Source: an uncultured Nitrospirota bacterium (GTDB lineage: Bacteria; CG2-30-53-67). From it: a DNA stretch of 33,225 bases. Position numbers and translations under genes: made by a program. The notes beneath the pieces are model-generated. The model made no database searches. It saw nothing but the letters and a program-made list of their open reading frames with translations, and was not told the DNA's origin. How positions within the stretch are numbered: position 1 is the stretch's first letter; each line of letters begins with the position of its first letter. The DNA lies in the NCBI GenBank assembly GCA_945786985.1, contig CALZGC010000142.1:1-33225 (forward strand), in the 5' to 3' direction. Below are positions 9,941-16,647 of this stretch, in pieces.

Positions 9941-10030
9941 TTCACTTCGGTAGCCCCTCGACCTGGTCAGCCCAGGCAGGTGGCTTTGCGCCGCACCCTC
10001 ACGGATGGTTTGCCTTTGTCGGTAGTCAGA
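9941..10030 (-). ncRNA. c-di-GMP-I (GEMM-I) riboswitch aptamer
   Basis: Minus strand contains the class I core in order: ACAAAGGCAAACC, then the P2 hairpin CCATCC-GTGA-GGGTGCGG with a GNRA (GTGA) tetraloop, then GGCGCAAAGCC, a P3 hairpin (CCTGG/CCAGG) and the closing GGGGCTACCGAAGTG. These match the GEMM-I consensus, including the tetraloop that docks into P3. Three nucleotides before the AAACC element the base is G, as in the Vibrio c-di-GMP aptamer; cGAMP-selective Geobacter variants have A there, so c-di-GMP is the predicted ligand (inference from a remembered alignment). Two terminators follow before the protease start, so the switch probably acts on transcription termination. Whether ligand turns the gene on or off cannot be told by eye. 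Confidence 0.93.
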
Positions 10031-10181
10031 TTTACAGTTGACTCAGAATGGGATCAACTACTCCCGGTCATCCCCTCCCTGAAATTAGCCCGAATTCCGG
10101 GCGCTGGGATCGTTGCACCGCGGCTCGTCGCTTTCGTTATGTTGTGTTAAATAGGAAGAAGTGAAACTACTATTTGACTTC

Positions 10182-10210
10182 AGTATAATGGGGGTGGAGG
10201 TGAACGTCAA
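10182..10210 (-). promoter_or_regulatory. Strong sigma-70-type promoter for the riboswitch-protease transcript
   Basis: Minus strand TTGACG (10205-10210), a 17-bp spacer and TATACT (10182-10187). Transcription would start near 10175, giving a leader of about 375 nt that contains the GEMM-I aptamer and both terminators. Confidence 0.75.
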
Positions 10211-10361
10211 CAAAAAATTTCTGTTTTATTGACTTATTCAGCTATTTAAGACCAAAATACCATATTATTGGTAATTTTTGCAGTCTTTCGGATTATTACA
10301 CAATAAAACGTAATAAGGGTCTTATTTGACGTGAAAAAGAAAGAAAATACCCGTAAAGAAC
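10211..10361. other. AT-rich intergenic spacer
   Basis: This AT-rich stretch lies between the aminotransferase stop and the protease promoter. No gene, and no convincing terminator for the aminotransferase, was seen; only a weak near-palindrome (ACCATATTATTGGT) near 10260. Confidence 0.6.
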
Positions 10362-11558
10362 CTATGAAAGCCCACTGAAAGCTTTCTCAAGCCTGGAAAG
10401 GCCTTTTTTAATGGTCTCCATCGACGTGGCGTAGGAGAGCCTGATATAGGCATCCGCCCCAAAGGCGACGCCCGGCACGACCGCCACGGAAGCCTCTTTG
10501 AGGAGATAGTCCGCCAGATCTAGGGAGGAGTTGATCATCCGGTCTCCATGCTTCTTGCCGTAGAGCGCATCGACCCGGGGAAATACATAAAAGGCACCCT
10601 GCGGCGTGAGGCAGGAGATGCCTTCCATGGCGTTCAGCCGCTCCACAATGTGGGCCCGGCGCTTGTCAAATTCGCGCACCATCATGGCCACGGCATCCTG
10701 TGGCCCCGTCAGTGCCTCCTCCGCCGCCTTTTGTGAGATGGAAGTCGGGTTGGAGGTGCTCTGACTCTGAACGGTGGACATGGCCTTGATGATATTCTCG
10801 GGACCGGCTGTCCACCCGATGCGCCATCCCGTCATGGAGTGGGACTTGGAGACACCGTTCACAACGAGGGTTCTCTTGCGGATCGCGTCACCGATCTCGG
10901 CAATGGAATGGAATTCAAAACTGCCGTAGACCAGTTTCTCATAGATTTCATCGGAGATGACGTACAGATCCTGCGCCACAATCACCTCGGCCAACTCCCT
11001 CAGTTCGTCCAGCGAATAGCCGCAACCCGTGGGGTTGGAGGGACTGTTGAGGATCAGAGCTTTGGTCCTGGCCGTGACGTGTCGACCCAGGACATCCGCG
11101 GTCAGCCGGAAGTTGTCTTCCTCTCGGGTCTCTACGATCTTCGGTACGGCTTCCTGCAGCAGCGCCTGGTCCGGATAGGAGACCCAGTAGGGCGCTGGAA
11201 TGAGCACTTCGTCGCCGCGGTCGAAGAGGACCTGGGCGATGTTATAAAGGGAGTGCTTTGCACCGCAGGAGATCAGGATCTGCGAGGGCTCATATGCGAG
11301 GCCGTTGTCCTGTTTCATCTTAACACAGACAGCCTGTTTGAGTTCCATCGTCCCCGAGGCAGGCGTGTATTTGGTAAAACCGCTCTCGATGGCGCGCACA
11401 GCCGCATCCTTGATATTCTGAGGCGTGTCGAAATCGGGTTCGCCCGCACCGAAGCCCACAACGTCCACCCCGTCTGCCCTGAGCTGCTTCGCCTGAGCAC
11501 TGATGGCCAGTGTCATGGATGGTTTTACGGAACCGACACGAGTTGCGAGTGGCTTCAT
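10362..11558 (-). CDS. aspC: Class I pyridoxal-phosphate aminotransferase, aspartate aminotransferase type
   Basis: A 398-residue fold-type I aminotransferase. Visible motifs: GFGAGEPDFDTP near the N-terminus, SCGAKHSLYNI (phosphate contact), APYWVSYPDQ, LNSPSNPTG (the Asn contacting the PLP ring oxygen), SDEIYEKLVY (Asp contacting the pyridine nitrogen) and SKSHSMTGWRIGW with the Schiff-base Lys; near the end YIRLSYATS holds the Arg that binds the substrate carboxylate. The pattern fits the subgroup Ib (Thermus-like) aspartate aminotransferases, interconverting aspartate/2-oxoglutarate and oxaloacetate/glutamate in the cytosol; some members also act as prephenate aminotransferases. Two ATGs lie three codons apart; AGGAGG directly abuts the first, so the second (11556-11558) is the better start. 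It follows coaD on the same strand, 80 bp away. Confidence 0.93.
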   Translation of the reverse strand: MKPLATRVGSVKPSMTLAISAQAKQLRADGVDVVGFGAGEPDFDTPQNIKDAAVRAIESGFTKYTPASGTMELKQAVCVKMKQDNGLAYEPSQILISCGAKHSLYNIAQVLFDRGDEVLIPAPYWVSYPDQALLQEAVPKIVETREEDNFRLTADVLGRHVTARTKALILNSPSNPTGCGYSLDELRELAEVIVAQDLYVISDEIYEKLVYGSFEFHSIAEIGDAIRKRTLVVNGVSKSHSMTGWRIGWTAGPENIIKAMSTVQSQSTSNPTSISQKAAEEALTGPQDAVAMMVREFDKRRAHIVERLNAMEGISCLTPQGAFYVFPRVDALYGKKHGDRMINSSLDLADYLLKEASVAVVPGVAFGADAYIRLSYATSMETIKKGLSRLEKAFSGLS

Positions 11559-11638
11559 GGTTGTCATCCCTCCTGAGTTCGAGTAAATCTGTTATTCTTA
11601 CCCCGACGCCTTTGGATGCCGCCGACGGTGGGGTAGCG

Positions 11639-12130
11639 TCATCCCTTCCGGTTCGTCTTTTCCTTGAGCCGTCTTCTCACCACTTCGGGGACCATGTCCT
11701 TCAGGGAACCGCCGAAGCGCGCCACCTCTTTGATAATGCTGGAGCTCAAATAGGTATAGCGGGCGCTCGGCATGAGGAAAACGGCTTCAAAGGCGGGATC
11801 CATCTTCCGATTCATCAGGGACATCTGGAATTCATACTCGAAATCGGAGACGGCCCGCAATCCCCGGATCACCGCTGCGGCTTTCCGCCGCTGTACGAAA
11901 TCGACCAGCAGACCGTCCATCACATTGATTTCGACCCTGGCGTTTCCCCCGAGCACTTCCCCGAGGAGTTCTATCCGCTCCTCCAGGGTAAACAGAGGTG
12001 ATTTCTTCACACTCGGTGCGACGGCGACGATGATGCGATCGAAAATCCGAAGGCCCCGCTCCACCAAATCGATGTGCCCGTTGGTGACGGGATCAAAGGA
12101 CCCGGGATAGACGGCGATCTTCTCCTTCAT
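11639..12130 (-). CDS. coaD: Phosphopantetheine adenylyltransferase
   Basis: A protein of 163 residues starting MKEKIAVYPGSFDPVTNGHIDL at ATG 12128-12130; the frame extends four codons further up. It carries the nucleotidyltransferase TxGH-type motif (TNGH), RGLRAVSDFEYEFQM and the C-terminal YLSSSIIKEVA, all typical of CoaD. The enzyme adenylates 4'-phosphopantetheine to dephospho-CoA, the penultimate step of CoA synthesis. The start overlaps the end of rsmD by 38 bp; the rsmD-coaD pair is common in bacteria. Confidence 0.96.
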   Translation of the reverse strand: MKEKIAVYPGSFDPVTNGHIDLVERGLRIFDRIIVAVAPSVKKSPLFTLEERIELLGEVLGGNARVEINVMDGLLVDFVQRRKAAAVIRGLRAVSDFEYEFQMSLMNRKMDPAFEAVFLMPSARYTYLSSSIIKEVARFGGSLKDMVPEVVRRRLKEKTNRKG

Positions 12131-12683
12131 GGTCCACTCCATAAAATGAAAACACGCTCTCTCCCACCCGTCGGGTGCGCACCCGTATCAGGGACCCATA
12201 GCTGTCGGGAAGCGGGCGGTGCCGGTCGTGCTCAGCAATCACCCACCCCTCGGGATTCAGCAAGCCCTTCTCGCCGATCTCCTCGATGAGTCCATAGGCC
12301 GAGGCCTGTCGGTACGGCGGGTCGAGAAAGATGAAATCGAATGTCTTCTTCTCGGAAACCAGCTGCCCAAGACAATCGGCGGTCTCCATTCTCCAAAGGA
12401 GGCATTTGTCCTGGAGACCGCAGTGCTCCACGTTTTCCAGGATCACACGCCATGCTTCCCGCTGAGACTCCACCAGGAGCACTGCCGCGGCGTTTCGGCT
12501 CGCCGCCTCCAGACCGACGCTGCCGGTACCGGAATAGAGATCGAGAAACCTGCATCCCCGAATGCGATCGCCCAGAATATCGAAGAGCGTCTCCTTCGCC
12601 CGGTCGGACGTCGGTCGGACGGCTCTGCCATGGGGCACCCTGAGTCTTCGCCCCTTACATTCTCCGGAGATAATCCGGACCAC
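12093..12683 (-). CDS. rsmD: 16S rRNA (guanine966-N2)-methyltransferase RsmD
   Basis: A 196-residue protein starting MVRIISGECKGRRLRVP, the standard RsmD N-terminus, from a GTG at 12681-12683 with GGAGG 4 nt upstream. It shows RPTSDRAKETLFDIL, the SAM-binding motif LDLYSGTGSVGLEAASR and the catalytic FLDPPY motif of amino N6/N2 methyltransferases. It methylates G966 of 16S rRNA in the 30S subunit. The C-terminus (VDHEGEDRRLSRVL) runs beyond the usual SFY end and overlaps coaD by 38 bp. Confidence 0.95.
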   Translation of the reverse strand: MVRIISGECKGRRLRVPHGRAVRPTSDRAKETLFDILGDRIRGCRFLDLYSGTGSVGLEAASRNAAAVLLVESQREAWRVILENVEHCGLQDKCLLWRMETADCLGQLVSEKKTFDFIFLDPPYRQASAYGLIEEIGEKGLLNPEGWVIAEHDRHRPLPDSYGSLIRVRTRRVGESVFSFYGVDHEGEDRRLSRVL

Positions 12684-12876
12684 AGCACCTCCGGCAGTCT
12701 CTGAAGCTATGGCGTCTCAATAGAATGCCACCATAGCGAAATAACCGGAAAAGATCAATCCAAAAACATCACGAATAGCCGGGTTCGCTCCCCCCCAGCC
12801 TGCCAGACTTCCCGTACGACCGTCTTCCACGAGCATTCTGCCGCCGACGGACCGATTTGCAACCACCGCAAAGGGG

Positions 12877-12905
12877 TTGTTTTCAAAAGACGGGGCCGCT
12901 ATAAT
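12877..12905 (+). promoter_or_regulatory. Sigma-70-type promoter for the zinc-ribbon gene and rlmN
   Basis: TTGTTT (12877-12882), 17-bp spacer, a perfect TATAAT (12900-12905). Transcription would begin near 12912, about 34 nt before the ATG at 12946, which has an AGGAGA ribosome binding site. The rest of the 260-bp divergent spacer back to rsmD shows nothing else recognisable. Confidence 0.75.
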
Positions 12906-12945
12906 AGACACCGTTCGGACAAACCGATAGGAGACGGAGACGAAC

Positions 12946-13257
12946 ATGAAAAATGACGAGACGATCCGGATTGTCTGTCCCGAGTGCAACTGTGAAATAG
13001 CCGTGGATGCGGCCACCGGCCAGATTCTGCACCATGAGCCCAAAGAGACAGAACGGGAACAGACCAAGAAGAAGTCCCTTCAGGAACTGATGCAGGAAAT
13101 GGAGGCTCAGAAAGAGCGGAGTGCCGCCCGCTTCGAGGAAGAAAAGGAGGCCCTCAAGCACCGCAAGGAGATCCTGGAGAAGAAGTTCGAAGAAATAAAG
13201 AAACACGTGGACACGTCAGAGGATGAGCCGCCGCCCCACCCCTATGACTATGACTGA
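12946..13257 (+). CDS. Small zinc-ribbon and coiled-coil protein of unknown function
   Basis: A 103-residue protein. Near the N-terminus it has IRIVCPECNCEIAVDAATG, a CPxC knuckle with a third Cys two residues on, followed by about 55 residues rich in Glu and Lys that should form a coiled coil (SLQELMQEMEAQKERSAARF onward). The end is acidic and Pro/Tyr-rich. I do not recognise a named family. It has a strong promoter and a good ribosome binding site. Its 3' end overlaps the longest rlmN frame by 35 bp, so the two genes are probably cotranscribed. A second metal-binding knuckle is not visible, so a complete zinc ribbon would need dimerisation or a His ligand. Confidence 0.8.
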   Translation: MKNDETIRIVCPECNCEIAVDAATGQILHHEPKETEREQTKKKSLQELMQEMEAQKERSAARFEEEKEALKHRKEILEKKFEEIKKHVDTSEDEPPPHPYDYD

Positions 13258-14305
13258 ATGCACAGTTGAAAAGGCAGATTTTCTCGGATGGACCTCGGAG
13301 GAACTGGTCACCTACGTCTCCGGACTGGGCATGAAGCCCTTTCGCGGCCGGCAGATCTACCAGTGGATCTACCGGCACGGCGTCGACACGTTCGCGCAGA
13401 TGACCACCCTTTCCAAGAGCGACCGGTCCATGCTGCAGCGCATGGCGGGTTTCGAAAAACCGGAAATGGTTGAACGGTTGACGTCGTCGGACGGAACGGA
13501 GAAATTTCTCTTTCGGCTGGCCGATGGGCATCGGGTAGAGGGGGTGATGATTCCGGACCAGAACCGGCGGACCCTTTGCGTGTCGACGCAGGTGGGGTGT
13601 GGGATGAACTGCCGGTTCTGCTGCACCGGCCGGTCGGACCTGGTGCGCAATCTCCGGGTGTCGGAAATCGTAGGACAGGCGCTCGTGGTTCAGGCGACGC
13701 GCCTCGACGAGCGCCCCCTGTCGCATATTGTGCTGATGGGGATGGGTGAGCCGCTGGCCAACTATGAAGCCACCGTGCAGACGGTGCGGATCCTGCTGGA
13801 CCTCTGGGGTTTCAATTTCTCCGGGCGCAAGATCACCCTGTCCACCTGTGGACTGGTGCCGGGCATTGCGCGGCTGGCGGGGGAGGGTCTCGGAATCAAC
13901 CTGGCCATTTCTCTGAATGCGGCCGACGACGCGACGCGCAACCGGCTGATGCCGATCAATGAGAAATATCCGCTCGGTAAACTGATGAATACGCTGCGCC
14001 GCTTTCCACTTCCCGAACGGCGGCGGTTGACCTTTGAGTATGTGTTGATCCGGGGCGTGAATGACTCACAGAAGGATGCAGCGGGGCTGGCCCGACTGCT
14101 GCGCGGCATTCCCTGCAAGATCAATCTGATCCCCTTCAACCCGGTGCCCGGGAGCCCATATGAAGCACCCTCCCGGGACCGAATCGAAGCATTTCAAGAT
14201 CTCCTGATCGGGGAGAAATATACGGCGCTGCTACGTGAGAGCCGCGGGGGCGATATTGCAGCCGCCTGCGGTCAACTCCGGGAACGCCTCGAGCATGGTG
14301 GCTAA
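13223..14305 (+). CDS. rlmN: Dual-specificity 23S rRNA/tRNA (adenine-C2)-methyltransferase RlmN
   Basis: A radical SAM enzyme of up to 360 residues. The cluster motif CGMNCRFC follows CVSTQVG, as in RlmN. GMGEPLANY, TLSTCGLVPGI and SLNAADD are family motifs. The C-terminal RGGDIAAACGQL supplies the second, methyl-carrying Cys, so both mechanistic Cys are present. It methylates A2503 of 23S rRNA and A37 of some tRNAs. The start is uncertain: ATGs at 13223, 13244 and 13250 are all in frame, and the last (MTECTVEKADFLGWT) aligns best with family N-termini but lacks a clear Shine-Dalgarno. Its stop codon TAA is formed by the first bases of repeat copy A. Confidence 0.95.
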   Translation: MSRRPTPMTMTECTVEKADFLGWTSEELVTYVSGLGMKPFRGRQIYQWIYRHGVDTFAQMTTLSKSDRSMLQRMAGFEKPEMVERLTSSDGTEKFLFRLADGHRVEGVMIPDQNRRTLCVSTQVGCGMNCRFCCTGRSDLVRNLRVSEIVGQALVVQATRLDERPLSHIVLMGMGEPLANYEATVQTVRILLDLWGFNFSGRKITLSTCGLVPGIARLAGEGLGINLAISLNAADDATRNRLMPINEKYPLGKLMNTLRRFPLPERRRLTFEYVLIRGVNDSQKDAAGLARLLRGIPCKINLIPFNPVPGSPYEAPSRDRIEAFQDLLIGEKYTALLRESRGGDIAAACGQLRERLEHGG

Positions 14306-14418
14306 GTCCTTCGATTCATAAGTTCAATTACGAATCGAAGGACTTAGTGCTGAGTGAGCGTTTAGCCTGATCTTACTATAGAAGAATACGTCACCGTATT
14401 TGCGAATCGAAGCACTAG
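14302..14418 (+). repeat. Dispersed palindromic repeat, copy A (complete)
   Basis: A 117-bp element. Its left half is a perfect 16-bp inverted repeat (14302-14317 against 14332-14347; arm CTAAGTCCTTCGATTC). Its right half ends in GAATCGAAGCACTAG, so the outer ends are imperfect terminal inverted repeats (CTAAGTCCTTCGATTC against CTAGTGCTTCGATTC). A small hairpin (AATACG-TCAC-CGTATT) lies near 14387-14402. The left end provides the rlmN stop codon TAA and the right end the TAG stop of the convergent DsbA-like gene. It may act as a bidirectional terminator or RNA stabiliser. Confidence 0.85.
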
Positions 14419-15272
14419 CTCTCCTTCTTCAGCTCCGCCTCGATCGCCTCTTTGAATCCGTTCAGAGAACGATTCTTGATCTTGCGGCCATTGACGAAAA
14501 TGGACGGCGTACCGGTCACACCGGCCATGGCCCCATCGAGTGCGTTCTTGGAAATGACGGCCTGGTGTTTGGGATCCTTCAGGCTTTTCTGAAAAGCGTC
14601 CATGTCGAGACCCAGTTCCTGGGCAATCTCGATAAACTTTTGATCCGACAGAGCTCGCAGGTTGACAAAAAGTTTATCGTTGTACTCCCAGAACTTCCCT
14701 TGCTCCGCGGCGGCCAGCGCCGCAATCGCGGCGGGGCGGGCCATTTTGTGCATCCGAAGCGGGAAGGGCTTCTTGACGATTTTCACCTGGTCCGGATACT
14801 GCTCCAGCACCTGCTGGAGTAGCGGCTCGAGCCGCGCACAGTAGGGTCACTGGTAGTCGTCGAAAACGGCTATGACCACCGGAGCTTTTACCGAACCCTT
14901 GAAGGGCAATCCCGAGACATCGATCTGATAGATGAAATCAATCGTGATCACCGAGAGGGTCTTGTCGTTTGAATTGGTTGCGTAAAGCTCATCGCCCCGC
15001 GGAGAAGCCGAGATTTGGTCCACACCCTTATCAACGGCAACGCGCCCGGTGATCTTCTTGGTTTGCTTGTCGTAAATCGCCACCTCCCCGGACGTCAGAA
15101 TAAACACCAGTTTGCCATCGGCCGACGCGGCGACGTCCATCGGTTGGTTATCCAGGTTCAGGGTCGAGAGGACATTCGATACCACATCGGCATGGGCCGG
15201 CGAAAGGAATCCTCCCAGGCAGAGAAATACCTGAAAAATGAGAAAAATCGCCACTGCTTTCGGTTGCGTCAT
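14415..15272 (-). CDS. DsbA-like thiol-disulfide oxidoreductase, predicted selenoprotein (UPYC active site) with N-terminal propeller-like segment
   Basis: Read through an in-frame TGA at 14847-14849, the gene encodes 285 residues. Residues 1-28 are a signal peptide (LIFQVFLCLGGFLSPAHA). About 35-120 contains two short beta-propeller-like repeats (SADGKLVFILTSGEVAIYD and SPRGDELYATNSNDKTLSVI). The thioredoxin fold follows: VVIAVFDDYQ-U-PYC, where the UGA (position 142) replaces the first Cys of the CxxC site and Cys145 is kept; then the helical insert, and the cis-Pro motif GVTGTPSIFVNG (Pro256). Both frames join without a shift, the motif is otherwise intact, and a hairpin with an AGGU loop follows, so selenocysteine is favoured over a nonsense mutation. 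It should act in the periplasm or on the membrane in thiol-disulfide exchange. It has a GGAGG site and its own promoter; the stop codon lies in repeat copy A. Selenocysteine genes lie outside the window. Confidence 0.85.
14802..14849 (-). promoter_or_regulatory. UGA codon with candidate bacterial SECIS hairpin
   Basis: The UGA is at 14847-14849. Starting 27 nt downstream, CTCCAGC (14813-14819) pairs with GCTGGAG (14802-14808) around the loop AGGT. The E. coli fdhF SECIS also has an AGGU sequence at the loop. The loop lies 34 nt after UGA, near the upper limit of known bacterial elements. A second perfect palindrome (GCGGCTCGAGCCGC) lies between UGA and this hairpin and could extend or compete with it. 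Confidence 0.6.
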
Positions 15273-15325
15273 CTGATTACCTCCGCAAAAGGTTCATACG
15301 TCACACATGAAGACCAATTCTAGGC

Positions 15326-15355
15326 ATTGTATCCAAATCATTAAACGTGCGTCAA
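15326..15355 (-). promoter_or_regulatory. Sigma-70-type promoter for the predicted selenoprotein gene
   Basis: Minus strand TTGACG (15350-15355), an 18-bp spacer and TACAAT (15326-15331), about 55 bp before the ATG at 15272, which has GGAGG 7 nt upstream. Confidence 0.65.
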
Positions 15356-15429
15356 GGCAAATTATTCGATTCCGACGGCCTGCGCGATCGCCCCCTTGAC
15401 CGTCCCCAAGTTGAAGGACGACGGCGCGT

Positions 15430-16572
15430 TCACCGCCTCGGCACCGGTCCTCTTCCGGTGCCGAGGCAGCGCGGACAGAGATCCCCGGGCAGCCCGAGAA
15501 AAGGGCGACTGCACACCCGGCAGGGCTTTCCTCTTATATCAATCAGAAGCTTTTCCGTGCCGCTCACCAACTCGTTGACATCTACAGCTTCCGAAAACGC
15601 AATGGCCTTCGGAAGGCAGGCCTGCGCGCAGATACCACACCCCGTGCACCGGCCCGGTGTGAACATCAACGAGAGCTCGCTCTCGCTTTGGACCTCGCGC
15701 CGAATGGCACCGGTGGGGCAGAGCGTTTCACAGACATTGCATCCGATGCATGCAGGGGAAACGATCAGGTCGGCCACCGGAAAGCCCGCAGCAGGAAGAT
15801 GCGCCTGCCCGGGGGAACCCAGTGCCGGCAGGACCTCCAACAGAAAAGCTCGAAGAGGATGTTCCTCCTGCCTCCACCGCGCCTCTTGCCCCTCAGGCGA
15901 AGCCTCCACTCGAGCCTCAGCGCCCGCCCGCGCTGCGCGCTTTCGGAAATAGCTGAAGAACTCCCGCCGGCCGAGCTGTTCTGTAGTCGGAGACTCCAAG
16001 GGAGACGCAGCTTCCATCGAGGACGCCGCGGACGGAAGGTCTTCGATCGCATCGGTCGGTATGCCAAAGCAGGCCAACAACCGGCGTGCATCGTTCAGCG
16101 AGCGCTCGTACTGAGGCAGTGCGGCGGCCTGCGCACAGGATTCACAACAGCCCCTTCGTATTTCAACGTATCGGGCACCCCAGGCAAAGGCCGCGATCAA
16201 ATATTCCTGCGCCAGCCCGCCCAGACAGGGCAGCACCAGGGCCGAGTCGCTCCCACCAGGTGCCTGAGCCGCACAGGTTATAACCAGCCTGGGGTCCGCT
16301 TCCACCAGCTGCCGCAGGCGATTGCGGCGCGGTTGCTCCCGGAAAACCGGTGCCGCAAAGACACCGGCGGGGCAGGCGGCAATGCACGCCTCACACCCGG
16401 AACAGCTCTCGCGAAGGGCCACGGTAGCACCATCCAGAGAGACGGCCCCGGCCGGGCAGACTTCCTGGCAGCGTTTGCACCCACTGCGGGCAAAGCGAAC
16501 CCGGAGGCAGAGATACGGTCTTGTTTCGATGGCAGGCCCCCTGCCGAGTTTGTCCAGTAAGCGGTGAATCAT
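15430..16572 (-). CDS. Multi-cluster 4Fe-4S ferredoxin-type protein with C-terminal Cys knuckles
   Basis: Start placed at ATG 16570-16572 (MIHRLLDKLGRG), 380 residues. The N-terminal half has a ferredoxin pair: CxxCxxxCP around residue 33 (CKRCQEVCPAG) and CxxCxxxCP (CSGCEACIAACPAG). The middle (LVITCAAQAP to RRGCCESCAQA) resembles the Cys-containing electron-transfer region of MvhD/HdrA-associated proteins. A second pair follows around 270-310 (CIGCNVCETLCPTG and CTGCGICAQACLP). The extreme C-terminus has CRVCSRPF and LCPRCLGTG, two CxxC knuckles that may bind zinc. It should carry up to four 4Fe-4S clusters and transfer electrons in the cytosol, but the partner is not visible in the neighbourhood. 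Thr/Ala-rich linkers separate the modules. Specific function unknown. Confidence 0.85.
   Translation of the reverse strand: MIHRLLDKLGRGPAIETRPYLCLRVRFARSGCKRCQEVCPAGAVSLDGATVALRESCSGCEACIAACPAGVFAAPVFREQPRRNRLRQLVEADPRLVITCAAQAPGGSDSALVLPCLGGLAQEYLIAAFAWGARYVEIRRGCCESCAQAAALPQYERSLNDARRLLACFGIPTDAIEDLPSAASSMEAASPLESPTTEQLGRREFFSYFRKRAARAGAEARVEASPEGQEARWRQEEHPLRAFLLEVLPALGSPGQAHLPAAGFPVADLIVSPACIGCNVCETLCPTGAIRREVQSESELSLMFTPGRCTGCGICAQACLPKAIAFSEAVDVNELVSGTEKLLIDIRGKPCRVCSRPFLGLPGDLCPRCLGTGRGPVPRR
15436..15466 (-). other. 12-bp perfect hairpin at the end of the ferredoxin-type gene
   Basis: CCTCGGCACCGG (15436-15447) pairs perfectly with CCGGTGCCGAGG (15455-15466) across a 7-nt loop. It lies in the last codons of the gene and has no T tract after it, so it may mark a transcript end or stabilise the mRNA rather than be a classical intrinsic terminator. 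Confidence 0.5.
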
Positions 16573-16647
16573 GACATTCCCTGTCCGTGCTGCGATCGGT
16601 AAATGCCGGCCTTTAGAATGTATCAAAGAGGGGGCAGAATGCAAGTT

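Noticed and set aside
9941-10030. cGAMP-selective (GEMM-Ib) reading of the riboswitch, tempting because of the Hypr enzyme nearby
   Set aside because: The base three nucleotides before AAACC is G, not A, which points to c-di-GMP. Dual recognition cannot be excluded.
12717-13067. 116-codon frame on the minus strand
   Set aside because: It runs through the plus-strand promoter and opposite the zinc-ribbon gene, with no coding features.
14415-14810. Separate 131-codon gene or pseudogene for the DsbA C-terminal part
   Set aside because: The frame continues upstream through a single TGA at the active-site Cys position without any frameshift, so one selenoprotein gene explains it better.
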